Below are positions 7,668-15,943 of a DNA stretch of 62,705 nucleotides, in pieces. How positions within the stretch are numbered: the first letter of the stretch is position 1; the number at the start of each line of letters is the position of its first letter. Source of the DNA: DASYAN01 sp034431765 (GTDB lineage: Bacteria > Chloroflexota > Ktedonobacteria > Ktedonobacterales > Ktedonobacteraceae); the NCBI GenBank assembly GCA_034431765.1, contig DAOUDD010000199.1, positions 1 through 62,705 on the forward strand, in the 5' to 3' direction. Position numbers and translations under genes: made by a program. Under the pieces are notes generated by a model. That model did not search any database. It was not told the DNA's origin and saw only the letters and a program-made list of their open reading frames with translations.

Positions 7668-10343
7668 CTACTTCTCCAAGGAACTCTTGCTGTTGCGCTC
7701 GCCGTCGTAGGTGAGCAGGATACGCTTGCCGTCAAAGAGAGTTTCGAGATGCACGGGTCGCCCCCAGAGCTGGTAGACATGTTGCAGTGTCTTCTCGGCG
7801 TAGTTCAAGTCGAGTTCCTGGCCTTCGTAGAGATGCTTGATATACAGTTCGCGGTTGCCCCGGTAGTCTCCGTTGTCCACGACGAGGTAGGGACGCCCGA
7901 AGTTGGTCATGTTGGAGACGATGGTATCGCGCACCTTCTGCCAGTTCTTCTCGACAATCACCCATTCATCGCCCTCTTTCTTATAGATGTAGAGGTCGAG
8001 ATCTTTGATGAGATCTTCCGTCAGGTAGTTGCGCAGGAAGGAGACATCGTTATCCAGCTCACGCACCTCGAAGATCTTCTCGCGCCCCTTCCCTGGCTGC
8101 CTTCCCAGTCGATCGCGCTCCTCAACTGTAGGATTGTTCCAGCGTCGCTCGATATCCTCAAAAATCTTGAAGCCGATATAGTAGGGATTGAGCGATGTGC
8201 GCGAAGGTGTGAGCACGCCTGAGTGCAATTGCGCAAACTCGACGGTTTCGCCATCTGTGATCAAGCCCTGATCGCCCATCTCGCGCATGATACGCGAGTG
8301 CCAGATGCTATTGTGGTGCAGCATGCCGTTGGCAACATACCGATGTGATTCCTCGACAGTGATATCGTAGACATCGGCAATATCATGCTCAACACTCACA
8401 ACGCTATCCGTAGGATCTTCCCTGACAAACCAATGATACGACGAGACGTACTGCTCTAGCAGTTCGCGCTTCCGTTGCAGACCAAAGTTTATCTCCTGGG
8501 CAAAGAGGCGCGCCGATGCTCCCTTGATTCTCACGTTTGATCCATAACGACGCGACAGGATGCCATAGTTGAGCAGCACGACCTGTAGCGCCTGCGCGAT
8601 TTCGTCGCTGAAGGTGGTGAGAATCACACCCTCTTTCGCCGAAGCACAGCCATCACAGTCAAAGTATGCGCGCAGGAAGGCGCTCATTACCGACTTAGGC
8701 GAACGGTGAATGGCATCTGGAATTGTCTTCTGCGCCGCTTTCGCATGCAAATTTATCCCTAGCGATTCCAGTAAATCGAGCACGTTCGCGGAGTAGAAGA
8801 CAACGCGCCAGCGTCCTTCCTCTCCACTGACCGTCTTGTCATCCCAGAAGACTGTCGGCTCGATGGCGAATAGCTCCAGCACGAGCTGAGCATAACGATC
8901 CACAACAGGACGATCACCACTTGTATAGCCAATCGCATTCTTTGAGACGTGGATATTGCCATCACCAACCAGGTAGCCAAGAAACTCTGCGAAGTCCTCT
9001 GTAATATACGTTGGTGCAACGAGTGGAAAACGTTTAGAGTACTGTGGTTTCCCCTTGTTATTGAGCGTGTAATCTGTCTGTCCAATCGCCTCCGCAATAC
9101 GCTCTTTCCCATACGTTGTCTTGCCGCTCAGCGAGCGATAGACTGTATGCCCACCTACACCTGCCGCTTGAGCAACATCAGCAACAGTCGCGTTGACGAC
9201 TTTCACCGGCGCAGAAACAGGAACATACTGTTCAGGCCAGATATTATTTCCAACGCTTAGAGGTATCTTCTGACCGACTTGCACATCCTTTAGCGCAATC
9301 CACTGCTCCTGCCCAATGCTCAGCTTGTGCTCTTCCGCTCCCTCCAGTACGAGGCCACGTCGTGTTCGTAAGCGGATCGTGGCGGCATCGCGCCGAATAT
9401 GACGATCCGTAATGCGGTCTTGCTGAGTGTTACCGCTTGCGACACGTACTTCATCTCCTCGCGAAAGCAGGTCATGCAATGCGTCGTAGCGTAGAAATCC
9501 ACGGTCGGTTAGCAGCAGGCTGTTTCCTACCAGGCAGGCCCAGCCTTCATTCATAGTCTTTGTCTGCATCTGCGGCACGAAATACAGCATTTCCGTACGC
9601 ACGATCTCGATCAGGTCACGCTGCCAGGGCTGCAGGTGAGGAGCATGATGCATCAAGAAGAGCAGCAGGTCTTTCTCCGGTTTTTCAGGAAACTTCGGAG
9701 TTTTGCCGGGTCGGCGCTCGCGTTCCTCCTGTGCTTTTTGTGCCTTCTCCTCCAGACTCCACAGATCTTCGTATTCGCTAGTAGGAGTTTTTGCGCCCTC
9801 TGCCCTCGGCTCACCCTCATCATCACGCAGTAGCAGATTATAGTCCACGTGCTCCTGAATCGAGAGCACGGAATCCAGAAAATGCTCAACCTCGTCCTTG
9901 CCATGATCGAACTCGTACTTTGCGATACGCTCGGCATGAATGCTCACCTTATCGATCATACGCCGCGATGTGTGCTGGAAGTACGCGTTATTCTTGAAGA
10001 AATCGGTATGACCGAAGACGTGGGCAGCAACAAAGGTATTTTGCAGGTGATTGTTCATCTCCATCAGAAACGCATAGCTCGGATTGGTGTTGACGACCAT
10101 CTCGTAGATCTTGCTCAATCCAAAATCATACTGCATCTTCTGACGATGATACGCTTTTCCATGTGTCCAATGGCTAAATCGGCCCGGCAGACTATACGAC
10201 GCGAACTCGTACATAATCGACGCCGGAACCAGTTCAAAGTGCGTGGGAAAGGGGTCCAGGCCGAACTTCCGCGCCTCCTCCCATGCCGCATCAATAGAAT
10301 CGCGCAGGCGTTCCATTTCACTGTTCGACTCGTATATCGACAT
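7668..10343 (-). CDS. spoVR: SpoVR family protein interrupted by an intein
   Basis: SpoVR is involved in spore cortex formation in Bacillus; its homologue YcgB is a starvation gene in enterics. The biochemical activity is unproven. The precursor is 891 residues. Residues 270-678 are an intein, and the joined exteins give a 482-residue protein, the usual family length. N-extein motifs include MYEFASYSLPGRFSHWTHGK and AAHVFGHTDFFKNN (conserved His/Glu patches); the C-extein begins SIWHSRIMREMGDQG. The intein sits in the highly conserved MNEGWA/S site. The start chosen is ATG at 10343 with AGAGGGAG six bases upstream; the TTG two codons earlier is less likely. Follows yhbH by 77 bp. See the separate intein entry. 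Confidence 0.93.
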   Translation of the reverse strand: MSIYESNSEMERLRDSIDAAWEEARKFGLDPFPTHFELVPASIMYEFASYSLPGRFSHWTHGKAYHRQKMQYDFGLSKIYEMVVNTNPSYAFLMEMNNHLQNTFVAAHVFGHTDFFKNNAYFQHTSRRMIDKVSIHAERIAKYEFDHGKDEVEHFLDSVLSIQEHVDYNLLLRDDEGEPRAEGAKTPTSEYEDLWSLEEKAQKAQEERERRPGKTPKFPEKPEKDLLLFLMHHAPHLQPWQRDLIEIVRTEMLYFVPQMQTKTMNEGWACLVGNSLLLTDRGFLRYDALHDLLSRGDEVRVASGNTQQDRITDRHIRRDAATIRLRTRRGLVLEGAEEHKLSIGQEQWIALKDVQVGQKIPLSVGNNIWPEQYVPVSAPVKVVNATVADVAQAAGVGGHTVYRSLSGKTTYGKERIAEAIGQTDYTLNNKGKPQYSKRFPLVAPTYITEDFAEFLGYLVGDGNIHVSKNAIGYTSGDRPVVDRYAQLVLELFAIEPTVFWDDKTVSGEEGRWRVVFYSANVLDLLESLGINLHAKAAQKTIPDAIHRSPKSVMSAFLRAYFDCDGCASAKEGVILTTFSDEIAQALQVVLLNYGILSRRYGSNVRIKGASARLFAQEINFGLQRKRELLEQYVSSYHWFVREDPTDSVVSVEHDIADVYDITVEESHRYVANGMLHHNSIWHSRIMREMGDQGLITDGETVEFAQLHSGVLTPSRTSLNPYYIGFKIFEDIERRWNNPTVEERDRLGRQPGKGREKIFEVRELDNDVSFLRNYLTEDLIKDLDLYIYKKEGDEWVIVEKNWQKVRDTIVSNMTNFGRPYLVVDNGDYRGNRELYIKHLYEGQELDLNYAEKTLQHVYQLWGRPVHLETLFDGKRILLTYDGERNSKSSLEK
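8310..9536 (-). mobile_element. SpoVR intein with LAGLIDADG endonuclease and LacI-type HTH
   Basis: In-frame 409-residue intein. Splice block A starts at Cys270 (CLVGNSLLLTDRG); block G ends YVANGMLHHN with His-Asn before the Ser+1 extein residue. Block B reads EGAEEHKL, with the expected His but Ala where Thr is usual. A LacI-family helix-turn-helix (DVAQAAGVGGHTVYRSLSGK) lies at about residues 384-428 (9060-9194). Two LAGLIDADG motifs follow: FLGYLVGDG at 454-462 and FLRAYFDCDG at 556-565, both retaining the catalytic acid. The element is clearly related to the PrkA intein in this operon (shared CLxGN start, AQxLQVVLLN block, VxNGxxxHN end). Splicing activity is inferred from motifs. Confidence 0.93.
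9060..9194 (-). other. LacI-type DNA-binding helix-turn-helix inside the SpoVR intein
   Basis: The segment ATVADVAQAAGVGGHTVYRS and the following LSGKTTYGKERIAEAIGQ match the N-terminal headpiece of LacI-family repressors, including the hinge-proximal VLEAIxxLGY-like end (AEAIGQTDYTLN). It lies between the splicing block B region and the first LAGLIDADG motif. By analogy with DNA-recognition regions of other inteins it may help the endonuclease bind its target, or it may bind elsewhere. That role is inference. Confidence 0.8.
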
Positions 10344-10420
10344 AAGCAACTCCCTCTACTACCTTTCATTCAGAACAGTGATGCTTCTGAATGCATGAGT
10401 AGGATACTACGTGAGCGTCT

Positions 10421-11563
10421 CTATCTGCTCGGAACAGGATCACGCTGGGCGAAGAACTTACGCAGCGCAGGATAGACCTCTTTCTTGTCAGAAATTGTTA
10501 CTGCGGTAAACTTTTTATCATTGATCTTGTTGTACGCCGACATCAGTGTGCTGGGAGAGCGGTAGTGCCCCTCGCGAATCTCGCCATAGCCGAAGATATT
10601 ACACAGCTCCATCAAGCGCGTTACAAGCTGCACACAGCGATCATTGTCCCACGGTAAGTTGTCACCGTCAGAGAAATGGAACGGATAGATATTCCAGTCA
10701 TCGGGATTGTACCGTTCCTGAATAATCTCCAGCGCCAGCTCGTAAGCAGAAGAAACCTGTGTCCCGCCGCTCTCACCCTTGTGGAAAAACTCCTCCTCCG
10801 TCACCTCCTTCGCCTCTGTATGGTGACTGATGAAAACGATGTGCACATTGTTGTACTTTGTACGCAAAAATCGCACCATCCAGAAGTAGAAACTTCTAGC
10901 TATATACTTCTCAAATTCACCCATTGAACCCGAAACATCCATCATCGCCAATACAACTGCATTCGACTGGTATTTGATGGTGGGTTCCCAGACTTTGAAG
11001 CGCAGGTCTTCAGATTTGATCTCTTTGAAGGAGGCGTCACCCTTGGCGGCGTTACGTTTGATGTTCTCCATGATTGTGCGTTTCTTGTCGAGGTTTGCCA
11101 TCGGCCCCTTCTTACGCACATCGGTGAAGCGAACAGACTCAGTCTCCATCTCCTGCTGGCGCTTCTGTTCGAGATTGGGCAGGCTCAGATCCTCGAAGAT
11201 TAACTGCGCTAGTTCCTCCATCGTCACTTCGGCTTCATAGTAGTCGTAGCCAGCCTCTTTGCCCGCATCGCCCTTCTTTCCCTTCCCCTGCCGAGGCTCC
11301 TGGGCAACCACATCCCCCACCTTGCTCTTACCATTGCCCTGCCCGGCATGCTGCTGCCGACCAAAATCGTAGCGGAAGCTGTACTCTTCAAGTGAACGAA
11401 TCGGGACACGCACGGTCTTCTTGCCGTCAGAGAGGATAATGTTCTCTTCGCTAACAATCTCGCCCAGGTTCTTTTTAACGGCCTCTCGTATCTTCTCTTT
11501 ATGGCGCTCCTGATCAGTCTGCCCCTTGCGGTGCAGGGACCAATCATGATGTGAAACAGACAT
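10421..11563 (-). CDS. yhbH: YhbH/YeaH family protein (DUF444)
   Basis: DUF444 protein of about 380 residues, a von Willebrand A-like protein that co-occurs with PrkA and SpoVR. The N-terminal part is highly charged (DQERHKEKIREAVKKNLGEI). The vWA-like core has the MIDAS-type sequence MMDVSGSMGE, followed by FISHHTEAKEVTEEEFFHKG and ESGGTQVSSAYELALEII, all typical of the family. The start chosen is ATG at 11563, preceded by GAGGAG at eight bases; the longer upstream frame has no supporting features. Unlike its two partners this gene has no intein. It is middle gene of the prkA-yhbH-spoVR unit. Confidence 0.92.
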   Translation of the reverse strand: MSVSHHDWSLHRKGQTDQERHKEKIREAVKKNLGEIVSEENIILSDGKKTVRVPIRSLEEYSFRYDFGRQQHAGQGNGKSKVGDVVAQEPRQGKGKKGDAGKEAGYDYYEAEVTMEELAQLIFEDLSLPNLEQKRQQEMETESVRFTDVRKKGPMANLDKKRTIMENIKRNAAKGDASFKEIKSEDLRFKVWEPTIKYQSNAVVLAMMDVSGSMGEFEKYIARSFYFWMVRFLRTKYNNVHIVFISHHTEAKEVTEEEFFHKGESGGTQVSSAYELALEIIQERYNPDDWNIYPFHFSDGDNLPWDNDRCVQLVTRLMELCNIFGYGEIREGHYRSPSTLMSAYNKINDKKFTAVTISDKKEVYPALRKFFAQRDPVPSR

Positions 11564-11671
11564 AAATTGTACTCCTCGTAGCGAACACATTTCACTGAGA
11601 CCAGGAATGTTAACCGCGTAGGAAGTGGACCTGCCCGCACAATACATCTCACGTACGACTGAATATTGGGC

Positions 11672-11733
11672 GCGTAAGGGGCGTGCTTGTCCTGCTCCTA
11701 AACTGGAGCGAGGCAAGCACGCTCCCTACACGC
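11672..11733. repeat. Large imperfect hairpin in the prkA-yhbH gap (dispersed element)
   Basis: GCGTAAGGGGCGTGCTTG..CTCC at 11673-11698 pairs with GGAGCGAGGCAAGCACGCTC..CGC at 11705-11733. Related GAGGCAAG/CTTGCCTC sequences occur at 27806-27847 and 34135-34171, suggesting a small mobile or REP-like element. The rest of the 388-base gap between prkA and yhbH contains a second hairpin but no gene. Confidence 0.7.
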
Positions 11734-11782
11734 TATCTGGTTGTGCATGCTTGCTCACGTTTATCTTGACTGAAATGTATTG

Positions 11783-11820
11783 GGGCTTGTCCCACTAAAG
11801 AACACGAGTGGGGCAAGACC
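11783..11820. repeat. Second hairpin in the prkA-yhbH gap
   Basis: GGGCTTGTCCCACT pairs with AGTGGGGCAAGACC around a ten-base loop. It resembles the GGCAAG-type hairpin 60 bases away but has a different stem outer half. It could attenuate transcription from prkA into yhbH-spoVR or stabilise the transcript; there is no T-tract, so it is not called a terminator. Confidence 0.5.
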
Positions 11821-11951
11821 ACTCCCTATGTGGGGTTTGTCTCTACCTTCTTCGGGACGTGAAACGTATCACTCCTTGTGCTACGCTCTGCAAGAGAGGA
11901 GGCGATAGGCTTGTCAGCCTACCCGCCTTCCTGCCTTGCTCTGCACAACGC

Positions 11952-14900
11952 TTAGCGATTCAAGAGGCTACCAGTGTAGCGCAATAGCTCATTTGCGCTT
12001 TCAGGAGTATAGCCATGCTCAGCAACCAGCCGATCAACCACTTCGTTGATTTTGCGCAGTTGCTCCTTGTCGGGTGTGCGCGTTGAGGTGGTGATTTTTA
12101 CAACGTCGCGCAGGTCGGCGAAGAGCTTCTTCTCAATCGCCTCTTTGAGCCGCTCATGGCTGGTATACTCAAAGGTCTGTCCTTTGCGGGCCAGCGATGA
12201 GATGCGAATAAGTATCTCTTCACGGAAGGAGCGCTTGGCGTTGTCGCTCACGCCGATCTGCTCCTCGATAGAGCGCATCAGATGCTCATCCGGCTCCATC
12301 TCCTCATCGGTGATGGGATCGCGCAGCTTGGTCTTGTTACAATACGCCTCAACGTTATCGAGGTAGTTGTTCAACAGCGTGCGCGCCTGCTCCTCGTACG
12401 AATAGACAAAGGCTCGCTGCACCTCTTTACGCGCGATCTCGTCGTACTCCTTGCGCGCCTCGCTGATAAAGTTCAGGTAGCGCTCACGCTCCTCACGTGT
12501 GATACTGGTATGCTGATCCAGACCGTCACGTAACGCACGCAGTGCATCGATCGGCGTAATAAATGTTACGTTCTGCTTGATCAGAGCGTTAGAGAGCCGG
12601 TTGATGACGTAGCGCGGCGAGATGCCATCCATACCTTCGCGCACCGCCTCTTCCTGCAGTTCGCGCACATCCTTCTGCTTGAAATCCTCCATATCCTCGC
12701 CATCGTACAACTTGAGCTTTTTCATCAAGCTCATACCGGCTTTCTTGGAAGGCTCCAGGCGTGTCAGAATTGCGAAGATGCTGGCAATGCGCAGTGTATA
12801 TGGCGCGATATGCACGTTCTTCAGCGCGCTCTGCTTGAGCAACTTCTCGTAAATCTTCACCTCATCGGAGACACGCAGGTTGTAGGGCACCTTCACCAGA
12901 ATGATGCGGTCCTGCAGCGCCTCTGACTTCTTGTTACCCACAAAAGACTGATACTCATGCTCATTGGTATGGCTAACCACTACTTCGTCGGCGTAGATCA
13001 TGCTGAAGCGTCCAGTCTTGATGTTCTGTTCCTGGCTCAGTGTGAGCAGTACATACAGGAACTTCTCATCGCAGTTATGGTTAACGATACCATTAGCAAT
13101 GTAGGTGTTCGATCCAGGAACGTGCAGATCCCAGCACTCAGCCTCGCTCTCCTCAATCGAAACCACCTCGTCATAGAACTGCGCCTGATTGAGTAGTGCG
13201 GTCAGGCCTGGTGGAGGTTCAACCCAGCCCTCAAGCTTACCCAGCACTTTTGTCGCCATGGTACGAGTGCACGTGTTGGTGCCGCTACGTAACATATGCA
13301 GGTTTGTGTAGTCCTCGCCCAGTATTTGATGCGCCCCTTCGTGTGCACGATAGCCAGAGCCACCAACCGCCGTTGCACTGGCGATTACTTTGCGCTGCAA
13401 CTCTTCCGAAATCGCATTCCAATAACCCGTGGTATTGGGAATCAGATCAGCACGACCTGCACGCCGCTCGGTTAATGCAACCTTTTCGTAAGTCAGGCAC
13501 TTGCGTTGTGGCAATAGACGCATCTGCGAGGCGAGGAGATCAGCATCCGCACCACTGGCCGTCACCGTCCAATATTCGCCATACTCGCTGACAGAGGAGG
13601 AGCGGCTGCGCATCTTCACTCGTCGGGTCACAACACCCAGATTCAACAGAACAACTTGTAGTTGTTGTGCAAGTGTCTCTGAAGCAGTTGTCCACGAAAG
13701 CCGTCCATGCAGATTGACAGTGCCATCACCAGCAAAGTAGCCAGCCAGGAACTCCAGCATGGATTCACGTGAGGACTCCAGGACAGGCCAGGGAATTTCC
13801 TTATTGTACGCTCCGGTCTTAAAGCCGAGATAGCGCAAGAAATCTGCCAGCGCAACACTATTCAGTTGCACTACACCGGTGTACTGGCGAGGAGTGATAC
13901 TGAACAGAGCTTGTGTCAATTGGCTATAATCGTTTCGTAGTTCCTCTTCCACATTGGCAAAACGAATCGTGCCATCAGGACGAACATCACCTTCTGCAAT
14001 CAGGTAGCCTAACCAGCGGCCCAACTCCGGCGACATACGCTCAGGAGCGGTTATGCGCTGAGCAAGTTGCGGCTTTTCAGGCTGCCACGCGAAAGCAACA
14101 TCTTGCCCCCACAAATTCTGCCCCTTCTGCAACACGACCCAGTCACCGATCGCCAGTTCGTCGTGGCGCTTCCAGACCTGCACACCGTCTCCATTCACTA
14201 CCTGTAACCGATGCTCAAACGTCCCTTCCTGTACAAAGCCCCTACGTGTACTGATACGTTTCGTCTTGCTCACACCAGAGCGATACAGGTCAGCAGCAGC
14301 CTCAACCCCAGTGCTACTCGCCACTTGCAGCTCAATTCTCTGTGACTCCCCAACTGGATGAGCGGATGAAGCGAGTGAATCCAGGCGTCGAATGCCACTG
14401 TGTGTATAAAGCAGCGTGTTACCTGCCAGACATTTAAGCATCTCAACGAATTCCATCACACCACGGTTCGCGATGTTCAGTTCTCCATCGAAGCGATACG
14501 CTCTTGGATCGCTTTCTACACCTACTTCACCAATAGTGGAGAGGTCGATACCGCCGACAAGTTCGCTGATATCCTGTGATTTCGGATCTGAGGGTGTGAA
14601 CGTCCCCACGCCCACACGGTACTTCTCGCTGAATGAGATGCGTTTCAGCGGAACATCTTCAATGTGGCCTTTGTAGGTATTATCTACCATATAACGGCAA
14701 TGAGGGCACAGGTCGCCTTCAATGTATAGATTGAACTCTTTCTCCAGGTCTGGACGCAGTTCGTGAGGAATCAGGTGGAGAGGCTCTTCATGCATAGGGC
14801 AGTCTTTGATCGCGTATACCGCGCCTGCTGGTATGCGGCTGTATGCTTCCAGACCGCGTTTGAGGAGGTAGACAATCGTGGACTTACCGCCACCAACAGG

Positions 14901-15206
14901 ACCCATTAGGAGTAGCACGCGCTTGCGCACCTCAAGACGTTGGGCAGCAGAGTGGAAGTAGTCAACAATCTGTTGTAGCGGCTTCTCGATGCCAAAAATT
15001 TCCTGGTCAAAGAAGTTATAGCGAGGTTCACCTGTACGCGTAGTCTCCACACCTGCATCCATAATCATATGATAGATGCGCTCATGCGAGAGCCGGGCAA
15101 TCTCTGGTCGCTTGGTCACAATCTCAAAGTATTCTGCGAAGGTTCCTTCCCACATGAGCTCGCGCTCACGATCTCGATATTCTTCTAACCGCTTCACCAG
15201 ATCCAT
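11952..15206 (-). CDS. prkA: PrkA family serine protein kinase / AAA+ ATPase interrupted by an intein
   Basis: PrkA (YeaG) is a AAA+ ATPase-kinase of stress response and sporulation; recent work on the Bacillus protein argues for protease-like AAA+ function. The precursor is 1084 residues; removing the intein (259-711) leaves 631, matching Bacillus PrkA. Walker A is GPVGGGKST at 102-110; a CPMHEEPLHLIP and CPHC segment follows, and NRGVMEFVEML precedes the intein. The C-extein starts CDEKFLYVLLTLSQEQNIK and contains PRYVINRLSNALI and the C-terminal kinase-like region. The ATG has GAGAGGATG just upstream. First gene of the unit. The intein interrupts the ATPase core, so the unspliced precursor should be inactive (inference). 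Confidence 0.95.
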   Translation of the reverse strand: MDLVKRLEEYRDRERELMWEGTFAEYFEIVTKRPEIARLSHERIYHMIMDAGVETTRTGEPRYNFFDQEIFGIEKPLQQIVDYFHSAAQRLEVRKRVLLLMGPVGGGKSTIVYLLKRGLEAYSRIPAGAVYAIKDCPMHEEPLHLIPHELRPDLEKEFNLYIEGDLCPHCRYMVDNTYKGHIEDVPLKRISFSEKYRVGVGTFTPSDPKSQDISELVGGIDLSTIGEVGVESDPRAYRFDGELNIANRGVMEFVEMLKCLAGNTLLYTHSGIRRLDSLASSAHPVGESQRIELQVASSTGVEAAADLYRSGVSKTKRISTRRGFVQEGTFEHRLQVVNGDGVQVWKRHDELAIGDWVVLQKGQNLWGQDVAFAWQPEKPQLAQRITAPERMSPELGRWLGYLIAEGDVRPDGTIRFANVEEELRNDYSQLTQALFSITPRQYTGVVQLNSVALADFLRYLGFKTGAYNKEIPWPVLESSRESMLEFLAGYFAGDGTVNLHGRLSWTTASETLAQQLQVVLLNLGVVTRRVKMRSRSSSVSEYGEYWTVTASGADADLLASQMRLLPQRKCLTYEKVALTERRAGRADLIPNTTGYWNAISEELQRKVIASATAVGGSGYRAHEGAHQILGEDYTNLHMLRSGTNTCTRTMATKVLGKLEGWVEPPPGLTALLNQAQFYDEVVSIEESEAECWDLHVPGSNTYIANGIVNHNCDEKFLYVLLTLSQEQNIKTGRFSMIYADEVVVSHTNEHEYQSFVGNKKSEALQDRIILVKVPYNLRVSDEVKIYEKLLKQSALKNVHIAPYTLRIASIFAILTRLEPSKKAGMSLMKKLKLYDGEDMEDFKQKDVRELQEEAVREGMDGISPRYVINRLSNALIKQNVTFITPIDALRALRDGLDQHTSITREERERYLNFISEARKEYDEIARKEVQRAFVYSYEEQARTLLNNYLDNVEAYCNKTKLRDPITDEEMEPDEHLMRSIEEQIGVSDNAKRSFREEILIRISSLARKGQTFEYTSHERLKEAIEKKLFADLRDVVKITTSTRTPDKEQLRKINEVVDRLVAEHGYTPESANELLRYTGSLLNR
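13074..14432 (-). mobile_element. PrkA intein with LAGLIDADG homing endonuclease
   Basis: In-frame 453-residue intein between MLK and CDEKF. Block A is CLAGNTLLYTHSGIRRLDSL; block B EGTFEHRLQVV has the canonical TxxH; block G is YIANGIVNHN followed by Cys+1. LAGLIDADG motifs lie at LGRWLGYLIAEGD (395-407, Glu in place of Asp) and LEFLAGYFAGDG (484-495). An additional segment of roughly 90 residues (about 575-665, NTTGYWNAISEELQRKVIAS...) follows the second motif and has no counterpart in the SpoVR intein. All splice residues are present, so protein splicing is expected. Confidence 0.94.
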
Positions 15207-15943
15207 AGTTCATCCTCTCTCTGTGTATGACTAGTAGTGTACGAATAATAGATTCACTACCTTTCCAAGAGATTTTCAACGCTGAACGGGAAAAGTCTCT
15301 TCTAGCATGGCAGCTTTTCGTAAGCCTGTTCGCATCTCACTTCTCATAGTCGCCACATCGTGTACTACTCCTGCACAGTAGCACGCTCTTCTACGATACA
15401 GGTCAGGTCTCCCTGTTCTATGCAGGAACGGCACTGCTGTGTTCTGTGTACTGCACTACGCCGATCCCTACAACCAAGACGCTTATTCCTACACTACGCA
15501 CTTCGATGGGTTGTATACATGATACGTGGGAAACGCACTACAATGAACTGGAGGAAATTCTATGAAGTTGTCTCTTTCGGGTGGGCTACTTCTCCTGTTC
15601 CAGACAATCCTACAGGCACAGTCTCTCAAAGACGAAAAGGGCCGGTCTCTAACTCGGCATGCAACGCGAGAGAACCAGCCCTTTCTACGTGTCGGACAGT
15701 TATTCTGCTGTAGAGCTGCTACAGCTTCCACACATTTCTGGAAGCGATTGTAACAGGGGAGGATGATGCTGCGCATCTATGAAATGCTCCTGCCTATGTG
15801 AATCGGTCCTTTCTTCTTTCCCACTCCACGCACGAGACAAACACTTACCGAACAGAATGGACACGGACACGAACAGAAACAGCGCTGTGACGTCCATCAT
15901 CTTATAGAATGTATGCTCATTATAGCATATTTCTCTCGAAAAT
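15207..15943. other. Long intergenic region upstream of prkA
   Basis: 737 bases with no convincing gene; short open frames here lack codon bias, ribosome sites and family features. It must contain the prkA promoter but I could not identify one with confidence. The only clear structure is the hairpin at 15636-15684. Confidence 0.6.
15636..15684 (-). terminator. Hairpin terminator downstream of the sensor kinase
   Basis: On the minus strand AAAGGGCTGGTTCTCT pairs with AGAGACCGGCCCTTTT around an 18-base loop and is followed by CGTCTTTG. It lies 260 bases after the kinase stop, so it could also act in the opposite direction or on a small untranslated RNA. Confidence 0.5.

Noticed and set aside
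9636..9833. Small plus-strand frames opposite spoVR
   Set aside because: Shadows of the spoVR coding frame.
15360..15776. Short open frames upstream of prkA
   Set aside because: No codon bias, no supporting ribosome site, overlap each other on both strands; treated as non-coding.
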